In this document: positions 16,633 to 23,799 of the stretch, piece after piece | Numbering within the stretch: position 1 is the first letter of the stretch | Layout of the letters: every line of letters begins with the position of its first letter | Source: Bacteroidales bacterium | Lineage (GTDB): Bacteria; Bacteroidota; Bacteroidia; Bacteroidales; SM23-62 | Length of the DNA stretch: 28,331 nt | Assembly (NCBI GenBank): GCA_016783865.1 | Contig: JADHVS010000039.1 | Location: forward strand, 1 to 28,331 | Direction of reading: 5' to 3' | Program-made: the position numbers and the translations under genes | The notes under the pieces: generated by a model | Database searches by the model: none | The model's input: the letters and a program-made list of their open reading frames with translations, nothing else | What the model was told of the DNA's origin: nothing

Positions 16633-17643
16633 ATGAAAACCTCAATTCTTAACCTGGTTTCTGTTTTTCTGTTATCCATATTGATCACCTGCTGCTCCGG
16701 AGATGAATCTGCCATCGTTGGTATAAGCATGGGCCCCTCTCATGAAAGATGGACTAAAGACATTATGTACCTGACACAGCAACTTGAGTTAAAAGGAGCA
16801 AAAGTCATTGTCAGGGAAGCTTTGGGCAGTGAAAATCAACAGGCGAAGCAGGCCAAGGAAATGATTGACGGGGAGAAGCTGGATGTCCTTATTATCATCC
16901 CGGTAAACAGTGAATCTGCCGGCATTATCGTGGATTATGCCAAGGCCAGAGGCATTCATGTGATTGCCTATGACAGGATTATTAAGAACTGTAATTTAGA
17001 CTGCTATTTATCTTTCGACAATATCAGGATTGGGGAAATTCAGGCTGAATACCTTACCAAGATCAAGCCTGTGGGTAAATATGCCATTCTGGGTGGAGCT
17101 CCGGAGGACAACAATACCAACCAGTTGAGAATAGGTCAGATGAATATTCTGCAACCCCTGATTGTCAAGGGGGACATCCGGATAGTATTGGATGTAAACA
17201 TTGATGATTGGCTTCCGGATAACGCATACCAGGTGATTAAACAATACCTTGAAGAGAGCGATAAGCTGGATGCTATTATCTCCTCCAGCGACGAGCTTTC
17301 AAGAGGAGCTGCCCGCGCCCTCGCTGAATATGGCTTGGGAAAAGATGTACTGTTATCAGGACAGGATGCACAAATGGATGCCTGCAAACGAATAGTCGAG
17401 GGTACCCAGACCATGACCGTTTATAAGCTAATTGAATCACTCGCTTCCTCAACTGCTCAAATTGCAGTTTTGCTGGCCCAGGATCAGGCCATTCCGAATA
17501 CACTCACGACTATAAACAATGGTTTTAAAATGGTACCCTCTATCTTGCTGCCTTCTATGGTTCCTGTTGGAGAGGAAAACATCCGGATAACTGTAATCGC
17601 AGATGGATTTCTGGATGAAAAAGAGGTATTTGGGAACAACTGA
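16633..17643 (+). CDS. XylF-like periplasmic sugar-binding lipoprotein, orphan
   Basis: Periplasmic-binding-protein type I of 336 aa from the ATG at 16633. That start gives a good lipoprotein signal (hydrophobic LVSVFLLSILITC with a cysteine at residue ~20); the upstream ATG at 16519 lies before the promoter and adds an improbable extension. The sequence resembles D-xylose-binding protein: VIAYDRIIKNCNLDCYLSFDN, IGEIQAEYL, DAIISSSDELSRGAARAL and LSGQDAQMDACKRIVEG are typical hinge and ligand-pocket segments. No permease or ATPase gene lies near, so it may feed a sensor kinase or a distant transporter rather than an adjacent ABC system. The ligand is not proven. Confidence 0.85.
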   Translation: MKTSILNLVSVFLLSILITCCSGDESAIVGISMGPSHERWTKDIMYLTQQLELKGAKVIVREALGSENQQAKQAKEMIDGEKLDVLIIIPVNSESAGIIVDYAKARGIHVIAYDRIIKNCNLDCYLSFDNIRIGEIQAEYLTKIKPVGKYAILGGAPEDNNTNQLRIGQMNILQPLIVKGDIRIVLDVNIDDWLPDNAYQVIKQYLEESDKLDAIISSSDELSRGAARALAEYGLGKDVLLSGQDAQMDACKRIVEGTQTMTVYKLIESLASSTAQIAVLLAQDQAIPNTLTTINNGFKMVPSILLPSMVPVGEENIRITVIADGFLDEKEVFGNN

Positions 17644-17664
17644 AAAACCAACACCCCAAGTAAT

Positions 17665-18246
17665 TTACCAGTCAGGCTGTAACGATGGCAGCTCACCAGG
17701 GATTATGAGCGTTTGATTCAGTTTATAATCTATTCTGATATCCCAATTTAACCTGTTAAACCGTCTGGAGTAAATACCCATCAGACTGGCTCCTGCATAG
17801 GCCAGGAACAGATCAAGGAATATTATTGTAGCTCCAACGAAAACAGCCTGTGGTTGCCCCAGGGCGAAACCACTGAAAATAAGGTATGCCGGATATGCCG
17901 ATGCCACTGCAGATAGCATGATCAGACCTGCCCCAAGGGTTTTATCTTTTGAATCAGTTTGCACATAGCCAGCCAGGCTGTAAATTTCTTTCATCGGGAT
18001 GACCTTGTCACCAACCACCATCGTCTGTTCATCTGACAAATGCCAGTGTCCATCTAATCTGCGACCATCCAGCATCCTGATTTTAATGGATTTATCCGCT
18101 CGAATGAATTTTACTTTGGTCGAATCCATTCTGTTCACCAGGGCCAGTTGTCCAAAAGATTGATTATTGTCTGACTGAGCAACTACCATCCCGTCTGTCA
18201 GGCAGAATAAAATAATTAATATGGATAATTGAAAAGACTTTGCCAT
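17665..18246 (-). CDS. Small predicted membrane protein, unknown function
   Basis: Not recognised. The 193-aa product has an N-terminal signal peptide or anchor (SFQLSILIILFCLTDGMVVAQ), a ~90-residue beta-rich, charged region (VKFIRADKSIKIRMLDGRRLDGHWHL) and then two likely membrane helices (~105-125 GAGLIMLSAVASAYPAYLIF and ~130-155 AVFVGATIIFLDLFLAYAGASL). It ends in a hydrophilic tail with SRRFNRLNWDIRIDYKLN. This layout resembles small Bacteroidota envelope proteins of unknown role. It is convergent with the XylF-like gene (21-nt gap). A TAAAGATA (minus-strand TATCTTTA) box lies at 18263-18270, and a paired TCGTACAT motif lies further upstream. Confidence 0.75.
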   Translation of the reverse strand: MAKSFQLSILIILFCLTDGMVVAQSDNNQSFGQLALVNRMDSTKVKFIRADKSIKIRMLDGRRLDGHWHLSDEQTMVVGDKVIPMKEIYSLAGYVQTDSKDKTLGAGLIMLSAVASAYPAYLIFSGFALGQPQAVFVGATIIFLDLFLAYAGASLMGIYSRRFNRLNWDIRIDYKLNQTLIIPGELPSLQPDW

Positions 18247-18311
18247 TTCTGATATTCTGTTATAAAGATAATATTTCTGGAAGTTTTGAGGACATTAATG
18301 AATGTGCGAAT

Positions 18312-18339
18312 TCGTACATAATCTCTTGAAATCGTACAT
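18312..18339. promoter_or_regulatory. Paired TCGTACAT operator-like repeat
   Basis: TCGTACAT occurs at 18312-18319 and 18332-18339, 20 bp apart (about two helical turns). Each copy sits in a partly palindromic context, e.g. AATC-GTACAT-GATT at the second. It lies in the 159-bp divergent gap between the small membrane protein and the 72-aa ORF. Confidence 0.4.
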
Positions 18340-18405
18340 GATTTGCAGCTTGCTATTGCAGTTAATTAGTTGTATTATAATGATATATAAAGAATGGAAC
18401 AATAA

Positions 18406-18624
18406 ATGCGGACCTATCATCTAACAAGCTTCTTTAAGTACATGATGACAGATCCTGCTTCCCATATTGATAAGATTCGTACTGAAAACGAGTATCACGA
18501 TTTGTCTGAAAGGCTGCGTATTCTGCAGCGCACCATTATCCAGCTAATAATGATCAAGGAGGAGTACGAAGAAAAGATCGCCGAATACCTGGAGCATCAC
18601 ATCGATACCAGCAGGGACAGTTAG
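18406..18624 (+). CDS. Possible small helical protein, 72 aa
   Basis: Not recognised. The product is highly charged and predicted helical (KIRTENEYHDLSERLRILQ, then IMIKEEYEEKIAEYLEHHI) with a mostly coiled-coil character and no signal peptide. The start may be at 18406 or at one of two ATGs about 36-39 nt later (MMTDPASH). Its existence rests on an open frame with protein-like composition in an otherwise unused 470-bp gap; no family match can be claimed. It converges on fusA. Confidence 0.45.
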   Translation: MRTYHLTSFFKYMMTDPASHIDKIRTENEYHDLSERLRILQRTIIQLIMIKEEYEEKIAEYLEHHIDTSRDS

Positions 18625-18720
18625 TCCTCCTGTTGCCCTTCCCCGAATACCAGCAAATTATTTTTTCTGAAATCAAACCATTTTTATCCCTGATCCTGTC
18701 AATACTCAGGTAACCTGCAA

Positions 18721-20787
18721 CTAGCTTTTCTCTTTCTCCATTTTCTTCAACACCTCTTCCTGCACATCCTTAGGCAGGGGCATGTATTGATAGAATTCCA
18801 TTGAGTAACTGGCGCGGCCGCTGGTGATATTCCTCAGTTGTGTGGCATATCCGAACATCTCCATGAGGGGGACAAAACCGTTGAGTTTCTGTGATCCTTT
18901 ACGGAACCTTCGCATCTGCTCTACCTTTCCCCGCTTCTTGTTCAGGTTGCCGATCACATCGCCAATGTACTCATCCGGGGTATTGATCTCAATTTTCATT
19001 ACCGGCTCAAGCAATACAGGTTTGGCTTTATTAAAGGCTTCACGGAAGCAGATAGAACCACATGTCTGGAAGGCCATATCGGATGAATCCACGGAGTGGA
19101 AGCTGCCGTCCAGCAACACAACTTTCACATCTACGACAGGGAATTTTGTAAGGATGCCCTCATTCATAGTTTTAACGATTCCCTTACTCACCGAAGGGAC
19201 AAATTCAGCAGGTATGCGACCTCCTTTAATATGGTTGATAAACTCATAACCATTTCCATTATTGGGTTCGATCCGCATAACAGTATGGGCAAACTGTCCT
19301 TTACCTCCTGATTGTTTAACATATTTATATGAGTGTTCAATTTCTGTGGTAATGGTTTCGCGCAAGGCCACTGCAGGCTCACCTGTCTCCACTTCAAGGC
19401 TAAACTCATGCTTGAGTCTGTCCACAAGGATTTCGAGATGGAGCTCACCCATTCCGGAAACCACAGTTTCCTCTGTTTCAGAGTCAAACCGAACGTGGAA
19501 AGAGGGATCTTCATTTGCAAGCTTACCCAGGGCTTCACCCATCTTGCTCATGTCTTTCCTGGTGACAGGGGAGACCTTAAGTTCAATTACCGAAGGAGGT
19601 ACGTGAATTGATTCCAGGAATAAGGGATGATCCGGATCGCAAAGGGTATCTCCTGTTTTTGTGAATTTCATGCCTACCAGTGCAACAATTTCGCCGGGAC
19701 CAGCTTCACTGATCTCTTCTCGTTCCTTCGCATGGATCCTGAAGATACGTCCAATGCGCTCATTCTTAGCTTTGGTTGAATTCCTTATCTGCATGCCGCT
19801 TTTCAGCTTTCCCGAGAAAATCCTGACAAAGGTTTGTTGACCAACAAACGGATCGTGAATAATCTTGAATGCCAGAGCTGAAAATGGATCGTTCTGGGAA
19901 GGATTACGGGTATGCGATTTTTCCTTGTCATCCACATCCATACCAACCACTGCACCAACATCGATGGGAGAGGGCAGGTAGTTTACCACTGCATCAAGCA
20001 GCAGCTGAATTCCCTTGTTCTTATAAGCTGCACCACAGAAAACAGGAGTGATAAGCAGTTTCAGTGTGGCCTCCCTGGTGGCCCGTCTGAGCAGACCAGA
20101 AGGTACTTCTTTCTCTTCAAGATATAATTCCATTACCTCATCATTGAAATCGGCCAGTTTCTCAACCAGAAATTCTCTTGCTGCCTTACATTTTGGCCGG
20201 TATTCTTCAGGGACGGCAATTTCGACACGTTTAAAATCATGAAACTCATATCCTTTGCAGTTAATGATATCCAACATCCCTGTGAAGTTCTCCTCGCTTC
20301 CCATGGGTATTTGCAAGGGCACTGCATTGGCATCAAGGTATTTATTCATTTGCGATACCACATCATCAAAGTCAGCACCTGTCCGGTCCATCTTATTGAT
20401 GAAGGCAATTCTGGGTACACGATACCTGTCGGCCTGGTTCCATACCGTTTCGCTTTGGGGCTCCACGCCACCAACGGCACAGAATACAGCCACCATGCCG
20501 TCGATTACCCTCAATGAGCGTTCCACCTCAATGGTGAAATCTACGTGGCCCGGTGTATCGATCAGGTTGATCTGGTGATCTTCCCATTTACAGGTAATGG
20601 CGGCAGATGCAATGGTGATCCCCCTTTCCTGTTCCTGTTTCATGAAATCCATGGTTGCCTGGCCATCATGTACTTCACCCATCTTTCTTGAGGATCCTGA
20701 GAAAAACAGCACCCTTTCCGTAACGGTTGTTTTGCCGGCGTCAATGTGGGCTGCAATTCCAATATTTCTTAGTTTTTGTAAAGGCAT
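18721..20787 (-). CDS. fusA: Elongation factor G, stand-alone paralogue
   Basis: Ribosomal translocase GTPase, 688 aa from the ATG at 20787; the upstream TTG at 20808 lies at the predicted transcription start and is rejected. GTPase motifs are complete: AHIDAGKTT (G1), RGITI (G2), DTPGHVDF (G3, with the catalytic His), NKMDR (G4) and CGAAYKNKG (G5). Domains II-V follow, ending in [12 protein letters not shown]. The gene stands alone, not beside rpsL, rpsG or tuf, and residues such as [23 protein letters not shown] differ from the canonical Bacteroidota EF-G ([20 protein letters not shown]). It may therefore be a second EF-G of the spd/EF-G2 type. Which role it has cannot be told from this window. 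Confidence 0.93.
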   Translation of the reverse strand: MPLQKLRNIGIAAHIDAGKTTVTERVLFFSGSSRKMGEVHDGQATMDFMKQEQERGITIASAAITCKWEDHQINLIDTPGHVDFTIEVERSLRVIDGMVAVFCAVGGVEPQSETVWNQADRYRVPRIAFINKMDRTGADFDDVVSQMNKYLDANAVPLQIPMGSEENFTGMLDIINCKGYEFHDFKRVEIAVPEEYRPKCKAAREFLVEKLADFNDEVMELYLEEKEVPSGLLRRATREATLKLLITPVFCGAAYKNKGIQLLLDAVVNYLPSPIDVGAVVGMDVDDKEKSHTRNPSQNDPFSALAFKIIHDPFVGQQTFVRIFSGKLKSGMQIRNSTKAKNERIGRIFRIHAKEREEISEAGPGEIVALVGMKFTKTGDTLCDPDHPLFLESIHVPPSVIELKVSPVTRKDMSKMGEALGKLANEDPSFHVRFDSETEETVVSGMGELHLEILVDRLKHEFSLEVETGEPAVALRETITTEIEHSYKYVKQSGGKGQFAHTVMRIEPNNGNGYEFINHIKGGRIPAEFVPSVSKGIVKTMNEGILTKFPVVDVKVVLLDGSFHSVDSSDMAFQTCGSICFREAFNKAKPVLLEPVMKIEINTPDEYIGDVIGNLNKKRGKVEQMRRFRKGSQKLNGFVPLMEMFGYATQLRNITSGRASYSMEFYQYMPLPKDVQEEVLKKMEKEKS

Positions 20788-20813
20788 TTTAATTCTAATT
20801 TTAATCAAGGCGG

Positions 20814-20844
20814 CAAAAGTATATAATATTCATCAAGTTAAGAA
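20814..20844 (-). promoter_or_regulatory. Promoter of the EF-G gene
   Basis: On the minus strand TACTTTTG (plus-strand 20821 down to 20814) matches the TAnnTTTG consensus exactly. A TTC lies 20 nt upstream (20842-20844) in place of TTG. Transcription would start about 20 nt before the ATG at 20787, leaving a very short leader. Confidence 0.55.
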
Positions 20845-20897
20845 AAGAATAAATTAAATAACTGATAAATAAATGTTAAATCCATAAACCGTGAAAT

Positions 20898-20985
20898 GCG
20901 AAGCATCCGCGAACAGGTTGTGTCTGTGGCCTTGTGCAAGCGAGCAATCGCGGGTGTACCTGCCTGCCTGCCGGCAGGGGTGTTG
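20898..20985. repeat. GC-rich palindromic element between fusA and the M28 peptidase gene
   Basis: A GC-rich island in an AT-rich 300-bp intergenic region (20788-21087). It holds CCTGCCTGCCTGCCGGCAGGGG at 20959-20980, with the perfect 12-bp palindrome CCTGCCGGCAGG at 20967-20978, and an inverted pair CCGCGA (20907-20912) / TCGCGG (20948-20953). It looks like a dispersed intergenic repeat; no other copy is in this window. The rest of the gap holds the two divergent promoters. Confidence 0.5.
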
Positions 20986-21013
20986 GGGGATCAGTTTTAG
21001 TTTGGTGAAGGCA

Positions 21014-21044
21014 TTGACTTGCATGCAATAAAAGAATAAATTTG
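21014..21044 (+). promoter_or_regulatory. Consensus Bacteroidota promoter for the M28-like peptidase gene
   Basis: TTG at 21014-21016, a 20-nt spacer and TAAATTTG at 21037-21044, a perfect TTG-N20-TAnnTTTG match. It predicts a leader of about 36 nt before the ATG at 21088. Confidence 0.65.
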
Positions 21045-21087
21045 ATTTTAACAAGATCTTATCAACACATAACAAAATCAAATCTAC

Positions 21088-22557
21088 ATGGATCAACCAT
21101 CCTTCCATCAGTATAACCAGGATATTATGTACCACTGGATAGAAGCCATGGCCAACCTGGGCCCCAGGAGGGCAGGAAGCCCGGCAGACCATAAGTGCGA
21201 GGAATTCCTGTTTGGAAAGCTTAAAGAATTTGGTCTGGAAAACGTTCGAAAAGAGCCCATCACAGTTGAATCCTGGGAATGCCATAATCATTCGTTTGAT
21301 GTATTTAATGGGACCGGTTTTCAAAATATTGCTGCACAATGGATACCTTACTGTGCTTTTACACCCGAACAGGGCATTGAAGCAGAATTGGTATATGCTG
21401 ATCCTTCAAAGTTTATACAGGGAGGTAACTGGAAAGGGAAAATTGTAGTAACAGATATATGCTTCCCAAAGCTGGATGTCCAGTTGCTTCGTAAATTTTC
21501 TTTTGGTTTTTATGATCCTGATGACAATATGGATAACATTGACCATCCTGCTACCTGGGTCAGGATAAACTGGCATTTTTATAAAAAAGCCTTCCAGAAG
21601 GGTGCTGTGGGCTTTATCGGGATATTAAAGGATCAGCCCGGCGGTTCATATCGGATGTATGCTCCCTACGGATTCAAAGAGAAAGATATCCTGGATAAAC
21701 CTATTCCAGGATTCTGGGTTAGTCGCAATGATGGTTCATTCCTTCGGGATGCGGCTAAAAATGGAATGAAGGCAAAGATGAAGATAGAGGGTTCGAGGAA
21801 ACCGGCAGTGACCCATAATGTAATGGGTGAAATACATGGCCGGAGTGATGAAACAGTCGTTATCCATTGCCACCACGATTCACCCTTTATGTCGCCCGTT
21901 GAAGATGCATCGGGATGTGCTGTGATACTGGCTATAGCGGAATATCTTGCAAAACAGAAAAACCTTAAAAGAAATCTTCTGGTGCTGTTTACTGCTGGGC
22001 ATTTCTATGGTTCCATTGGTACCAGGCAGTTCATCGAAAAACACAGGGATGACATTGTCAGGAATGTGGCACTTGAAATTACCGTGGAACACATAGCAAA
22101 AGAGGCAATTGAAGATAAAGGTGGAAACCTGATTGAAAGTGGAGAGCCCGAAGGGACCGGAATATTTATTCCTTTTAATCAAACCATGGTTGATGCAATA
22201 ATGAAAAATCTGAAGGAGAACCAGGTAAACCGGGTATTCTTATTACCACCTGAGGGTCCGCTTGGTGATTATCCTCCCACGGATGGGGGCGACTGGTATG
22301 AAGCCGGTATCCCGGTTGTTAATGCAATCAGTAACCCGGTGTATTTATTGAATGAAGAAGATGATTTTCATTGGGTATTAAAGGAGAGATTACCCAGGGT
22401 AGCAGGATTTGTAACTGATCTGGTCAAAGAGGTGGATAAGATGGATAAGGAAACAATTGCAAGGGTTGAATTCAAGGGATTTAAACGGAAAATGAAAGTG
22501 ATAAAAACTCTGGCCCGTGCAAAAACCACCAGACTTGGCACCCGACCAGTGTATTAA
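21088..22557 (+). CDS. M28-family peptidase-like protein with altered active site
   Basis: Predicted zinc-aminopeptidase fold, 489 aa, no signal peptide. The N-terminus (MANLGPRRAGSPADHKCEEFL) is the usual start of M28 enzymes, and residues ~90-230 form an inserted PA-like lid (GKIVVTDICFP, GAVGFIGILKD). The metal-ligand motifs HCHHDSP (260-266) and EDASG (272-276) are present, as is a late histidine in DDFHW. The conserved Glu-Glu pair (general base plus metal ligand) is not: the segment reads FTAGHFYGSIGT, with His305 and Phe306 in its place. The protein may be a divergent subgroup with altered metal binding, or not a classical aminopeptidase. It is transcribed alone and converges on the PIG-L remnant. 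Confidence 0.8.
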   Translation: MDQPSFHQYNQDIMYHWIEAMANLGPRRAGSPADHKCEEFLFGKLKEFGLENVRKEPITVESWECHNHSFDVFNGTGFQNIAAQWIPYCAFTPEQGIEAELVYADPSKFIQGGNWKGKIVVTDICFPKLDVQLLRKFSFGFYDPDDNMDNIDHPATWVRINWHFYKKAFQKGAVGFIGILKDQPGGSYRMYAPYGFKEKDILDKPIPGFWVSRNDGSFLRDAAKNGMKAKMKIEGSRKPAVTHNVMGEIHGRSDETVVIHCHHDSPFMSPVEDASGCAVILAIAEYLAKQKNLKRNLLVLFTAGHFYGSIGTRQFIEKHRDDIVRNVALEITVEHIAKEAIEDKGGNLIESGEPEGTGIFIPFNQTMVDAIMKNLKENQVNRVFLLPPEGPLGDYPPTDGGDWYEAGIPVVNAISNPVYLLNEEDDFHWVLKERLPRVAGFVTDLVKEVDKMDKETIARVEFKGFKRKMKVIKTLARAKTTRLGTRPVY

Positions 22558-22558
22558 G

Positions 22559-22672
22559 CCGTGAATCGTGAATCGCTAAATATGAGTGTGGGAGTTGAGC
22601 AGAGGGCAGGTAACATGCTCAGTACCCAAACCACACACCCTCGATTCACGATTCACGATTCACGATTCACGG
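22559..22672. repeat. 17-bp perfect inverted repeat built of GATTCAC heptamers, filling a convergent gap
   Basis: CCGTGAATCGTGAATCG (22559-22575) is the exact reverse complement of CGATTCACGATTCACGG (22656-22672). The right arm belongs to a run of four GATTCAC heptamers (22643-22670); the left arm has two GTGAATC units. The element begins 1 nt after the peptidase stop and ends 3 nt before the stop of the opposite gene. The ~80-nt interior shows no gene. Confidence 0.88.
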
Positions 22673-22675
22673 AGA

Positions 22676-23176
22676 TCACCGTCCAATCCCATCCGGCAGG
22701 CCTTTATAATATCGCATCTGCTCATAGATCCTGCCATCTTTGCGGAAAGCACGCTGATTCATCCTGTCGCGCAACGCTTTTTCATCTTCGGGACTGATCT
22801 CCGTTCCTGTATAGGTCGACCATCCGGAGGTAAACTGACTCACATATTTCAGGCTTGCATTGATTTTTTGTTCAAAATAATCTGTGATATCAACCTCCGT
22901 ATCGTAGTCTTCAGTAAAACCATCATAAAGGAGATATTCGGTGACCTGGTGGGCTTCCAGGTTTTCGTGGATAATCTGACCTTCGTAAAGGAGTGGCCAC
23001 ATTGCTGCCCTGCAGGCATCTGCTGCCAGCCAGCAAGCTGCCCTGTGATCTGCTTTGTGCCATCTCATTTTTCCTTTTCCGGGATCGAAGGCTATAACGA
23101 CTTCCGGTTGGCCAAATGCACCAGAAGAACAAATGATTGTTAGTAATACGCTGATAATAAAGCAGTTTCGGATCAT
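22676..23176 (-). pseudogene. N-terminally truncated PIG-L/LmbE deacetylase
   Basis: The 166-aa product is the C-terminal half of a PIG-L-family de-N-acetylase. PEVVIAFDPGKGKMRWHKADHRAACWLAADACRAA corresponds, in pieces, to the family strand plus the H-x-DHR-A metal/active-site motif, and EVDITDYFEQKINASLKYVSQF to the conserved C-terminal helix. The defining N-terminal motif AHPDDE and about 100 residues are missing. The first 23 residues (MIRNCFIISVLLTIICSSGAFGQ) read like a signal peptide joined straight to the second half, which suggests an in-frame internal deletion of a secreted enzyme. Upstream sequence is AT-rich and non-coding, so the missing part is not nearby. It may still be expressed, but hydrolysis is unlikely. 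Confidence 0.7.
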
Positions 23177-23262
23177 GTTAAAATGAATTAGTTGTATTTG
23201 TTAAATGAAAATAGTTTAATTGGTATGATTAATAAAGCTTATACATGTTATAAAACTTCAAC

Positions 23263-23321
23263 ATTGTGTCACAATAATATGTAAATGTAATTGACATTGT
23301 ACAAATATTCCAATATTTTTA
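23263..23321 (+). promoter_or_regulatory. Promoter with overlapping palindromes upstream of the 133-aa protein gene
   Basis: TTG at 23291-23293, 20-nt spacer, TATTTTTA at 23314-23321. The spacer holds the perfect palindrome TTGTACAA (23297-23304), and the inverted repeat ATTGTG-T-CACAAT lies just upstream (23263-23275). The arrangement suggests control by a dimeric regulator. The ATG follows at 23359. Confidence 0.5.
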
Positions 23322-23358
23322 TAGTCTAAGCCCGACTCAACATCTTAATAATATTGCC

Positions 23359-23760
23359 ATGAAAAAATTATTCATAATACCCGCATTGTTATTCATTATT
23401 TTATCATGCTATTGCCAGAAGAACAACGAGTTAGCCGGAGCATGGGAGATGAAATATCAAAATTTTGTTACACCTGACACATCTGTAGAAAGGACCCAAT
23501 TTGAGAATCCTTCAATAAAAGTATTAAGTAAAGGATATTTTTCATTTTGTGCCGAAAGCGGTCGCGGCCACACAGGTAAATATTATTACGATGGGAAAAC
23601 ATACACAGAAGTAGTAAAATATGGTTATAATCAGGAGCTGGTTAACCAAACAAATGAATTCAAATCGAAGTTGGAGGGTGATAAATGGCACATTACAGGC
23701 AAAATTATGCTGAATGGAAGGGATGTAGAACTGGAAGAGACCTGGCAACGGATTGACTGA
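23359..23760 (+). CDS. Small exported lipocalin-like protein, unknown function
   Basis: The 133-aa product has a signal sequence (MKKLFIIPALLFIILSCYCQ). ILSC fits a lipobox, giving Cys17 as the possible lipid anchor, though cleavage after CYCQ by signal peptidase I is also possible. The mature part starts NNELAGAWEMKYQN, typical of Bacteroidota lipocalin-like/DUF domains (the AGxWxM opening), and continues as alternating beta-strands (SIKVLSKGYFSFCAE, GKYYYDGKTYTEVVKYGYN, WHITGKIMLNGRDVELEETWQRI). That pattern fits a small beta-barrel. The family assignment is by resemblance only. It is preceded by a regulated-looking promoter and followed 39 nt later by the iron-sulfur protein gene. Confidence 0.7.
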   Translation: MKKLFIIPALLFIILSCYCQKNNELAGAWEMKYQNFVTPDTSVERTQFENPSIKVLSKGYFSFCAESGRGHTGKYYYDGKTYTEVVKYGYNQELVNQTNEFKSKLEGDKWHITGKIMLNGRDVELEETWQRID

Positions 23761-23799
23761 TTGATGTATATTTAGGCCAATCGAAAATTATTTTTCATT

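Noticed and set aside
20854..21339. Minus-strand open frame of 161 aa across the fusA/M28 intergenic region
   Set aside because: It runs through the promoter and GC-rich repeat and overlaps the start of the M28-like gene; the composition is not protein-like.
22586..23143. Plus-strand open frame of 185 aa over the GATTCAC repeats and the PIG-L remnant
   Set aside because: It translates tandem repeats and is antisense to a recognisable PIG-L domain.
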